64,000 nt of DNA from Craurococcus roseus (GTDB taxonomy: Bacteria; Pseudomonadota; Alphaproteobacteria; Acetobacterales; Acetobacteraceae), in assembly GCF_039523795.1 (NCBI RefSeq), contig NZ_BAAAFZ010000011.1:62001-126000 (forward strand). The letters run 5' to 3'. The notes under the pieces are model-generated. The model saw only the letters and a program-made list of their open reading frames with translations, was not told where the DNA came from and ran no database searches. Position 1 is the stretch's first letter. Every line of letters starts with the position of its first letter. A program made the translations under genes and the position numbers. Shown here piece by piece: positions 44,046 to 50,902 of this stretch.

Positions 44046-44248
44046 GATGCCGTATTTGACATCAGGGCGTGGACCGGTCCGGGGGGCTCGCGATTCGAAA
44101 CGCCGTTCGGCGGGTCGAGGACCGGCGGCTGGCCGGGCGGGCCACGACCCGCCATCCGCGCCGTCGCCCCGAAAGAGCCGTTCCCTCCTTGATCGTACCC
44201 GGGCGACAGGATGGCGCATGGCAACGGGCGCGGTTACGGTGCGGCGCC

Positions 44249-44707
44249 ATGCTGGACGCGCCCTGGTCCCCCGCCGCGGCCGAGACCGCGCCGCCCTGCC
44301 GGACCTGCCGGCACGCCCGCCGGCATTGGCCGCTCCTGGTCAACAGCTTCGGCACCGACCGGCGCGGATCCTGGGAGCACGCCACCTGCGGCCACCCCTC
44401 CGCTGCTTATCGGCGGGACAAGGAACGGCGCGTCTCGTCCCTGGTCGCCGGTGCGCCGCCCGGGGGGCCGGAGGTCGAGCGCCTGCCGTGCTCCTGGAAC
44501 CGTGGCGGCGGCGTCGTGGGGGAGGGCCGCTGCGGCGAGGCCGGCCGCTTCTGGGAGCCGGTGCCGTCGGGGCCGCGCGCCCGCTGGCGGGAGGCGGGGC
44601 CGTTCCTGCGCGCCGCGGCGCCCTGGCTGGTCCTGGCCGCCGGAACGGCGGCGATCGGGACGGCGGCGGGGGTGGTCCTCCTGCTGGAGGCGGCCGGGCG
44701 GCTCTAG
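44249..44707 (+). CDS. Small Cys-rich protein with a C-terminal membrane anchor
   Basis: From ATG 44249 the product has 152 residues. The N-terminal half carries CRTCRHARRHWPLLVN, HATCGHPSAAY and further single Cys residues (LPCSWN, GRCGEAGRFW), suggesting a metal-binding or zinc-ribbon-like part. The C-terminus has one hydrophobic helix (PWLVLAAGTAAIGTAAGVVLLL). This is typical of small phage- or island-encoded proteins of unknown role. A longer frame from 44069 exists but adds Arg-rich, non-conserved-looking residues. Confidence 0.5.
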   Translation: MLDAPWSPAAAETAPPCRTCRHARRHWPLLVNSFGTDRRGSWEHATCGHPSAAYRRDKERRVSSLVAGAPPGGPEVERLPCSWNRGGGVVGEGRCGEAGRFWEPVPSGPRARWREAGPFLRAAAPWLVLAAGTAAIGTAAGVVLLLEAAGRL

Positions 44708-44750
44708 CGCGGCGGCCGCTCCCACGGGGCTGGGTGGGCGGCCCGGCGAA

Positions 44751-45057
44751 GCACCGCGCCGACCTGCGTCGCCGCCCAGCGGCCGCCGCGCGCGGTGCGC
44801 ACGCCGCGGGCGTTGAGCGCGGCGGCGATCCCGCGCAGGCTGGCGACGCCGCTCTCCCGCACCTGCCGGATGACGGGCGCCGTGTTCTCGGCGAAGCGCC
44901 GCGCCGCCTCCGCCGTGCGCGCGGCGCCGAGCGCCTGCGCCTCGGCGAGGTGGTGCGGTTGCCGAGCCGCGCGCCTTGCGCCTTGCGCACGGCGAGCGCC
45001 GCGCGGGCGCGCTCCGAGACCATGCGCCGCTCCTTCCCGGCGAGCGCGGTGCAGACG
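44751..45057 (-). pseudogene. Serine recombinase 3' fragment, copy of the gene at 48359-49048
   Basis: These ~307 bases are nearly identical to 48394-48700, the C-terminal coding part of the intact serine recombinase. Relative to that copy one base is missing near 44950 (GAGGTGGTG versus GAGGTTGGTG), which shifts the frame, and similarity ends near 45057. It encodes in fragments the helix-turn-helix and linker ([21 protein letters not shown]) without the catalytic domain. Confidence 0.85.
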
Positions 45058-45214
45058 CAGGGTGCAGGCAGACAGTTTCTGAGCGAGCTGCGCGGTTCCG
45101 CGCTACCGGCTAACCAACTGCCCTCAGGGCCACGAAGAACCATGTGGCGGCGCACGATCCTGCCGTGCAACGCTCTCCTGCTCCTCGGGAACAGAGCGGG
45201 CGGGAGGAAGCACC

Positions 45215-46510
45215 ATGGGATGGTTGGAAAAGGCCGGCAAAGCTGTTGAACGGGGCGTCCGGGACACCGGCAAGGCCGTGGAGAAGGCCGCCCAAGACAC
45301 CGGTAAAGCCGTGGAGAAGGGCGTCCAGGACACGGGGAAGACGCTGGAGAAGGCCGCCCAAGACACCGGTAAAGCCGTGGAGAAGGGCGTCCAGGACACG
45401 GGGAAGACGCTGGAGAAGGCCGGGCAGGACGTCGGCTGGAACGTCGATAAGGGATTCCGGGACACCGTGGATGCGGGTAAGGCGGTCGGGCGCTACGTCG
45501 AGCGCACGCTAAAGGGCTACGGGGACACGCTCAGCGACGCCGAGCGCCGGATCCGCGAAGGCAAGGTTGTGGACGCGCTCTGGCACGCTGCCATCGATCC
45601 CGTGCGGCGGCAGGAGGAGAACTTGGCCCTTGCGGCCAAGGAGAGCGAACTCCTCCGCACCGTCGGCTCGGTCGCCGCGACGGCCTATGGCGGCCCCGGC
45701 GGCGCGGCAGCCTACGCGGCTTGGCTGACCTATCGGGAGACCGGCGACGCGGAAATGGCGTTGCGAGTTGGCATCATCGCTGGCGCGACGAGCGCGGGGA
45801 TGGCGGCGGCGGGCACCCTCCCCGCCGACACGGCGGGCCAAGTTGCTGTGAAGGCGGCGACCACCGGCGCGGTGGGCGGGCTCGCCGTGGCGGCGGCCGG
45901 AGGCGACGAAGAGGCGATCAAGGAGGGCTTCCTGCGATCCGGCGGCATGGTCGTAGTCCAGGCGGGCTTCAAGGGGACGACCGGGCACGAGCTGGATCCC
46001 AAAGCATCCGAGGGCGAGCCCTTCTGCATGGCGACGTTCAGCGCGAAGTGCTCGCCGGACCTCTCCGTCTACGAGCGCGATGCGAGCGGCAACATCGTAT
46101 TCGACGCTGAGGGCAATCCGAAAATAGACATGAGCAAGGTGGATCCCAAGGTGCCGCACGTCGGCACATGGGCAACCGCCGAGGACGGCTCGCCGCTGAT
46201 CGGTGCCACCGAGACGAGCAAATCCATGGTGGCGATTTCCAAAGTGCCGGGGATGAACGCGATGGCAGTATTCCACGACCAATGGTGTATCAGCTGGGAG
46301 ATCGACGGCCTCGCCAAGCAAGCTAGCATCGTCCCCGCCGTCGTCCTCACCTACAACGGCACAAACGCCCCCTATCTCGAGCATCTAAGGCAGACCGCCA
46401 AGGACGGCATAGCCAAGAGGGACGAGGGTTCTACGGCGGCACCCGCACCGACCGCCGACGCCTCCGCGGCACCCCCTGGCGCGGTTCCGCCTCCACAGCC
46501 GACGGTCTGA
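45215..46510 (+). CDS. Protein with N-terminal 11-residue repeats, Gly/Ala membrane-like core and unknown C-terminal domain
   Basis: A 431-residue protein with a strong GGGAGG before ATG 45215. Residues ~10-75 are seven or so tandem 11-mers of the type DTGKAVEKGVQ, an amphipathic repeat like those of LEA group 3 proteins or apolipoprotein-like coils. Residues ~140-230 are Ala/Gly-rich and hydrophobic (GPGGAAAYAAWLTYRETG, GIIAGATSAGMAAAGTLP, TTGAVGGLAVAAAGG), resembling the pre-toxin region of secreted polymorphic proteins. The C-terminal ~180 residues (SVYERDASGNIVFDAEGNP, GMNAMAVFHDQWCISWEIDG) are a distinct domain that I cannot name, followed by an Ala/Pro tail. It may be an exported effector; no immunity gene or secretion partner is evident. 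Confidence 0.6.
   Translation: MGWLEKAGKAVERGVRDTGKAVEKAAQDTGKAVEKGVQDTGKTLEKAAQDTGKAVEKGVQDTGKTLEKAGQDVGWNVDKGFRDTVDAGKAVGRYVERTLKGYGDTLSDAERRIREGKVVDALWHAAIDPVRRQEENLALAAKESELLRTVGSVAATAYGGPGGAAAYAAWLTYRETGDAEMALRVGIIAGATSAGMAAAGTLPADTAGQVAVKAATTGAVGGLAVAAAGGDEEAIKEGFLRSGGMVVVQAGFKGTTGHELDPKASEGEPFCMATFSAKCSPDLSVYERDASGNIVFDAEGNPKIDMSKVDPKVPHVGTWATAEDGSPLIGATETSKSMVAISKVPGMNAMAVFHDQWCISWEIDGLAKQASIVPAVVLTYNGTNAPYLEHLRQTAKDGIAKRDEGSTAAPAPTADASAAPPGAVPPPQPTV
45263..45427 (+). repeat. Tandem 33/66-bp coding repeat
   Basis: One 33-bp unit (45263-45295) is followed by two nearly identical 66-bp units (45296-45361 and 45362-45427) made of two 33-bp subunits each. The near identity at DNA level, including synonymous sites, indicates recent unit duplication, so copy number may vary between strains. 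Confidence 0.85.
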
Positions 46511-46585
46511 CCCTGGTCGGCCCGGGCGTCAGGGGGACGGGTTACCGCCCCCTGCGGCTCCTCAGCGGCCACACTCTCCTGCACC

Positions 46586-47221
46586 GTAACCGGCGTCGCC
46601 GCGCCACCTTGCGGAACGGCAGCTGGTTGATGCCGTCTCGGCCTGACGCTGCGGACGGAGGCTGGTTTGGACGGCGAGGACGAGGTCGCGGGCGGTCGTG
46701 CGAGCGCTCGCGTGCCCGCACCCGAGCGCTCGCGGGGCGAGGTGCTGGAGCTAGTGGCCCGGCGGCCGCCGCGGCGGGAGTGGTCCGACGACCAGAAACG
46801 CATGATTGTGGTCGAGGCGATAGCGCCCGGCGTGCGGCCGGTGGACGTAATGCGCCGCTGGGGCATCAGCTCGGGGATGCTTTACGGCTGGCGCCGGCAA
46901 GTGATGGCGGGCGAGCTCGGCGCGGTGCCGAGGCCCGTCCCCGCCCTCGCGGAGGTGGCCATCGCCGAGACGCAGGCGACGGCGGTCACCGCGCCTGACC
47001 CGCCGCCCCCGGGGCGGCGGTCGCCCCTGAGGCAGGCGCAGCAGCGCGTCCATCCGCGCGCCCACCCGCACGGCGCACGCCGCGCCCTGGTCGAGATCGC
47101 GCTGCCTGGTGGGGCGGTAGTGCGCGTCGAGGAGGGCATCGACGGCGAGGCGCTGCGGCGCGTGCTGGCCGCCGTCGCGGCGGCCCTGCCGGCATGATCG
47201 GCCCGCCGCCGGGCACCACCT
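46586..47221 (+). mobile_element. Truncated IS66-family element
   Basis: A possible left end with GTAACCGGCG (46586) precedes tnpA. The tnpB gene starts in the usual overlap (ATG 47194, reading IGPPPGTT) but is cut after about nine codons near 47221, where unrelated sequence begins. tnpB remainder and tnpC are missing, so the element is dead. Confidence 0.65.
46667..47197 (+). CDS. IS66-family TnpA (accessory transposition protein)
   Basis: A 176-residue protein. RREWSDDQKRMIVVEAIAPGVRPVDVMRRWGISSGMLYGWRRQVM is the helix-turn-helix of IS66/IS3-type OrfA proteins, and the C-terminus VEIALPGGAVVRVEEGIDGEALRRVLAAV is characteristic of IS66 TnpA. The Pro/Arg-rich middle (DPPPPGRRSPLRQAQQRV) looks unusual and may contain compensating frameshifts. 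Its stop overlaps the ATG of the residual tnpB. TnpA alone does not transpose; it is part of a truncated element. Confidence 0.8.
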   Translation: MDGEDEVAGGRASARVPAPERSRGEVLELVARRPPRREWSDDQKRMIVVEAIAPGVRPVDVMRRWGISSGMLYGWRRQVMAGELGAVPRPVPALAEVAIAETQATAVTAPDPPPPGRRSPLRQAQQRVHPRAHPHGARRALVEIALPGGAVVRVEEGIDGEALRRVLAAVAAALPA

Positions 47222-47224
47222 ACG

Positions 47225-48343
47225 TTAAAGGGGCAGGACTTTAGCTCCTGGCGCATCAATCTGACCGGAGGGCGCCCGTTCACGTTGGATCGAGCGAGGC
47301 GGCGGACGCGTGCCCGGCTGTCCTGCTTCTTGATTGCGTCGGTTGTTCGTCTCGTCATCGCAGCGCGGCCCCTCTCCGCGACCGCCATCGCCCGGAGTGC
47401 CGGGCAGGCCGGCTTGTCCCGGTTCTCCTGGTTCGCCTTGCAAACCTCCCTGCACGTCGGCGTGGATGGTGAGACGCGAGGCGTCGCCTGCACGCACGAC
47501 AATATCGCCCCCTTTGCCACCGTCTCCGGGCGGTCCTCCTGGCCCGCCGTTTCCGCCAGGTCCGGGCGAGCCACCCCAAGCGCCTCCACACGCGCAGTCG
47601 GTCGGCACGCTCCGGCCGAGCACGTCGATATGGTTCATCCGCCCCTGTCCGCCGCGCTGTCCCTGCCCGCCTTGTCCCCCCTGGCCACCAGTCCCACCGT
47701 TGCCGCCATTCATACCGACGTTGCGAATGATGGCGGTGCCACTGACAGTGCTGGGCGAGATGATCCTGACCGGAGTTGCATCTTTGCCCCGCTGTCCTGC
47801 CTGGCCAGCAATTCCGTCATCACCTTTATTTCCGCGGCCACCATTGGTGCAGCGAGCGGCCTCCGGGAGAGGGGGGCCGGCGTTTGCCACCGGTCGTGCG
47901 GGCGGTGGCGGCGGGGCGTCGGACGCCTTGAAGGACGTGATGGTCAGGCCTTCCAGATCCACTGGCCCCTCCGTTGCTTCGATCTGGAACGGAAAGCCGT
48001 TGGTTTCCACCACAGTGCCGGAGCGCACCAACACCGACGGCCCGCGCCAGGTCACTGGAGCAGATAACGAATAAGAGTTCGGCGAAATTACCAATGCGTT
48101 TTCTTGAAGCGTCCTCGTCGCTTCCGTCAGCCGCCAGCCGAAGAACGTCAACGACGCGATAAAGGCAAGGAACGCTATCAGGGCGATCGGTCCACCATGG
48201 CGACGAAACACCGCCATAATCACCAGGCTGGCGCAAAGGACGATGAGCGAGATGACACCGAGGGGTGATGCCGCGGCTGCCTTGATGATCTCCGGAAAGA
48301 GGCGGACGAAGGTCTCAAAGAATCCCATATCTGACATTCCCAT
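47225..48343 (-). CDS. Membrane protein with collagen-like Gly-X-Y domain
   Basis: A 372-residue protein with two N-terminal membrane helices (ASPLGVISLIVLCASLVIMAVF and GPIALIAFLAFIASLTFFGW), a beta-rich segment (NALVISPNSYSLSAPVTWRGP, FQIEATEGPVDLEGLTITSF), a Pro stretch and then Gly-rich runs with collagen-like spacing: GGRGNKGDDGIAGQAGQRG, GGNGGTGGQGGQGGQGQRG, GPGGNGGPGGPPGDGGKGGD and GEPGEPGQAGLPGTPGDGG, separated by strands (IRIISPSTV-like, DIVVRAGDASRLTI). The layout suggests a surface- or periplasm-exposed filament-like domain anchored in the inner membrane. Function unknown. ATG 48343 has AGGAG close upstream; ATG 48337 is an alternative. It ends three bases after the truncated IS66. 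Confidence 0.7.
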   Translation of the reverse strand: MGMSDMGFFETFVRLFPEIIKAAAASPLGVISLIVLCASLVIMAVFRRHGGPIALIAFLAFIASLTFFGWRLTEATRTLQENALVISPNSYSLSAPVTWRGPSVLVRSGTVVETNGFPFQIEATEGPVDLEGLTITSFKASDAPPPPPARPVANAGPPLPEAARCTNGGRGNKGDDGIAGQAGQRGKDATPVRIISPSTVSGTAIIRNVGMNGGNGGTGGQGGQGGQGQRGGQGRMNHIDVLGRSVPTDCACGGAWGGSPGPGGNGGPGGPPGDGGKGGDIVVRAGDASRLTIHADVQGGLQGEPGEPGQAGLPGTPGDGGRGEGPRCDDETNNRRNQEAGQPGTRPPPRSIQRERAPSGQIDAPGAKVLPL

Positions 48344-48358
48344 CGGGCTCCTGTTTGG

Positions 48359-49048
48359 TCATCCGCTCGCGCGCGTGCCTCCCGCGCGCGTCAGCACCGC
48401 GCCGACCTGCGTCGCCGCCCAGCGGCCGCCGCGCGCGGTGCGCACGCCGCGGGCGTTGAGCGCGGCGGCGATCCCGCGCAGGCTGGCGACGCCGCTCTCC
48501 CGCACCTGCCGGATGACGGGCGCCGTGTTCTCGGCGAAGCGCCGCGCCGCCTCCGCCGTGCGCGCGGCGCCGAGCGCCTGCGCCTCGGCGAGGTTGGTGC
48601 GGTTGCCGAGCCGCGCGCCTTGCGCCTTGCGCACGGCGAGCGCCGCGCGGGTGCGCTCCGAGACCATGCGCCGCTCCTTCTCGGCGAGCGCGGCGTAGAC
48701 GTGCAGCATGAAGGGGTCGACGTCGGTCCCGAGCTCGGCGACCAGGAACGGCACGCGCTGCGCCATCAGTCCGGCGACGAAGTGCACGTCGCGCGACAGG
48801 CGGTCGAGCTTGGCCACCAGCACCGGGCAGCGCAGCCGGCGCGCCGCGGCGAGCGCGGCCGCCAGTTGCGGCCGCCGGTCCAGCGCGTCGGAGCCCTTGC
48901 CCGTCTCCACCTCTGTGAACGCATCGGCCACCGCGAAGCCGTTCTGGGCGGCGAAGGCGGCGCAGCGCTCGGCTTGGGCCTCCAGTCCTAGGCCGGAGCG
49001 GCCCTGCCGCGCGGTGCTGACCCGGTGGTAGGCGACGATGGGCTTCAT
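48359..49048 (-). CDS. Serine recombinase (resolvase/invertase family)
   Basis: A 229-residue small serine recombinase. Catalytic Ser11 is in [34 protein letters not shown] carries the conserved Arg pair, and [24 protein letters not shown] ends the catalytic domain before a C-terminal helix-turn-helix ([24 protein letters not shown]). All active-site residues are present. A partial copy of its 3' end lies 3.6 kb away in the same orientation. It is likely the resolvase of a transposon or island module. Confidence 0.9.
   Translation of the reverse strand: MKPIVAYHRVSTARQGRSGLGLEAQAERCAAFAAQNGFAVADAFTEVETGKGSDALDRRPQLAAALAAARRLRCPVLVAKLDRLSRDVHFVAGLMAQRVPFLVAELGTDVDPFMLHVYAALAEKERRMVSERTRAALAVRKAQGARLGNRTNLAEAQALGAARTAEAARRFAENTAPVIRQVRESGVASLRGIAAALNARGVRTARGGRWAATQVGAVLTRAGGTRASG
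48394..48700. repeat. Direct repeat, intact copy of 44751-45057
   Basis: Within the serine recombinase gene, ~307 bases match 44751-45057 almost perfectly in the same orientation. Together they flank about 3.3 kb holding the 11-mer-repeat protein, truncated IS66 and collagen-like gene. Homologous recombination between them would delete that cargo. Confidence 0.85.
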
Positions 49049-49388
49049 CGAGGCCCAGCTTCGTGCCTTTCTAGCCCTTGTAGCAAGAGGCCAAACGACC
49101 GTTTAGCATTCTTACAGGTAGGCGGTGATGGGTATCGCCAGCGCTACGTGTCGCTGCTGTGCCACCGGCCAGGCGGACGGTGGGCGCCCGCTCGCGGCTA
49201 TTGCTCCGTGACAAACCGTGGCGCCGGCCGGGTGACGGAAACCACATTGCTCCAGACCGGGTCGGCGTTCGCGCGTACAAGCAACTGGAACGTCACAGGC
49301 TTTCAGTCCAAAGCTCAGGGGTGGCACGCTGACAAATCCGTTCTGAAAAGCGTTGACGATAACGTAGAAAATACAAAGGCGGGCAGGC
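49049..49388. other. Intergenic region with lower GC
   Basis: No gene is supported in these 340 bases. Base composition falls toward the HNH gene (AT-rich stretch 49330-49385, with AATACAAAGG), so the promoter of the following gene probably lies here. A short hairpin AAACG-AC-CGTTT occurs near 49093. Confidence 0.4.
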
Positions 49389-50468
49389 GTGAAATCAGGA
49401 AAGGTGCGAGCTCACATAAACCGCCGGCGTTGCCTCTACACAGGAAAAGATTTCGAGGCAGTCTCGGCCAGCGCTGAAATAAACGCACCTGAGCACATCA
49501 TCCCGCTTTCACTAGGAGGCCTCGACGGTTTCACCGTCGACTGCGTGCTGCCGAGCGCAAATCACAGAGCAGGCAACGAAATAGATGATGCGCTTGGCAG
49601 TACCCTCCCGTTCCTTTTTCTAAGGCAGACCTACAAGCTTAAGGGCCATGGCCGCGTCATCCCAACCATTCGGCTCGAAGGCGAGTTGATAGACATCGGC
49701 CGCAAGGTTTGGGTCGACATTGATGCAGATGGGCAGCTTTCTTGGGGTTTTCCTGCAGACACTAAGTCAAAGGGCCGTGCCATTGATTTGATCGGCAGTG
49801 AAGATCAGGTGCGTTCGCGGCTCAATTCGATTTTGAAGGAGATTGGCCCCAAAAACCTCAGCCTTGTCACGGGTTGGGGAGAGTTGAGGGACGCGGAAGA
49901 TGTCGAGATCGCACTTGAACTCGCTGACAGAGAAAGAGGTAGCAAGTTCAAAGGGCGCTTCATCTTCGACACGCATAAATTCCACTCGGCTTTTGTCACC
50001 TTCGCTATCAAAGTCGGGCTTTGCACCGGATACAAGGTGCTCGGCCCTGAATGGGCATTCGGACCCGCCGGCATCAAGCTGCGCAGTGCCCTTTTCGCCG
50101 GCGGCGAGGCGCGGAGACGTCCTGGTATCCGTGGCAGAATTCTACCCAACATGCCGTCCGATCTTCGTGCTGTTCTCGGGCTCAAAACTGACCGCCACGT
50201 CATAGCGGTGCTGCCGTCCTACAAAGGGGTCGTCGCAGTTGTTTCGTTGTTTGGCGGTGTTCTCGGTCATGCGGCCATTGAGATCGGCGCTAAACAGCTT
50301 TCCTCTTTCTATTCCGCGAAATCTGGTCCCAAGCCAATCGAGTGCGTTTTCCAAATCGACTTGACCTCGACAGATGGTCGGCCGCGCTTAACAAAACTTC
50401 GTTTCTCCGACATAGAACGCGATCTCAAGGCGGTGTTCTCCCCCTCCGTATCTGACGGCTTTTTCTAG
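49389..50468 (+). CDS. HNH-endonuclease-like protein of foreign composition
   Basis: A 359-residue protein from GTG 49389. The N-terminal ~75 residues form an HNH-like finger: RRRCLYTGKDF, INAPEHIIPLSLGGL (EH-I-I-P, the conserved Glu-His metal site) and VLPSANHRAGNEIDDAL (second half with Asn and His). The remaining ~280 residues are a unique domain without recognised motifs (KFHSAFVTFAIKVGLCTGYK, FGGVLGHAAIEIG). HNH enzymes nick or cut DNA; stand-alone forms with an extra domain are often restriction or defence nucleases. Codon use and GC content (near 50-55%) are clearly lower than every neighbour, showing recent transfer. It is 0.4 kb downstream of the phosphorothioation locus end but in the opposite direction. 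Confidence 0.65.
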   Translation: MKSGKVRAHINRRRCLYTGKDFEAVSASAEINAPEHIIPLSLGGLDGFTVDCVLPSANHRAGNEIDDALGSTLPFLFLRQTYKLKGHGRVIPTIRLEGELIDIGRKVWVDIDADGQLSWGFPADTKSKGRAIDLIGSEDQVRSRLNSILKEIGPKNLSLVTGWGELRDAEDVEIALELADRERGSKFKGRFIFDTHKFHSAFVTFAIKVGLCTGYKVLGPEWAFGPAGIKLRSALFAGGEARRRPGIRGRILPNMPSDLRAVLGLKTDRHVIAVLPSYKGVVAVVSLFGGVLGHAAIEIGAKQLSSFYSAKSGPKPIECVFQIDLTSTDGRPRLTKLRFSDIERDLKAVFSPSVSDGFF

Positions 50469-50902
50469 CAATCAGCCGCTGACTTCATCGGCGGGCGCGG
50501 CTCGGCTGCCGCCTTGCCCATGCTGATCGGGGTGACATTGGGTTCGCCGTCCAGCCGGCCGCACCGACCGGCAACACATGTCGGCTGACCCGTGCCCCAC
50601 GCGCCCCATCAGTAGGGGGCCTGCCGTCCGATCCACACGCGAGCGTGCCCCCCGTGCTCGCTCCGGCCAATCCCGCTCGCCGTGCTCGCCCTGCGGGCTA
50701 CGCGCGGCTCCGCGTGGCTCGCGCGGCCGGCCTGCGGCCGGGGGTTCGGCCTCCGCTGCGCGCGGCGGCCGTGCCGGGGGCATGGTCGGGGCGGAGGAAT
50801 GGCCGCCTTGTCCTGATCGAACAGGGGAATAGGGGTTCTTGCTTCAGCTCCGATCCAGGGTCCTGCCGATGGCGCCTGCGCCCTGAGGGCCACGCAATCA
50901 CG
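50469..50902. other. Hairpin-rich non-coding region
   Basis: No gene is supported in these 434 bases. Around 50680-50780 many short inverted repeats are packed together, for example GCCCTGCGGGC, GCCGGCCTGCGGCCGG and CGCTGCGCGCGGCG, forming potential stacked hairpins between the converging HNH and DGQHR genes. This may act as a terminator region; similar sequence is common beside mobile-element genes. Confidence 0.4.

Noticed and set aside
43906..45249. A plus-strand 447-residue protein
   Set aside because: Low-complexity shadow frame crossing IS ends, a PIN remnant and the resolvase fragment on the other strand.
50578..50832. Small ORFs between the HNH and DGQHR genes
   Set aside because: They follow hairpin-rich GC sequence, have no ribosome sites and no consistent composition.
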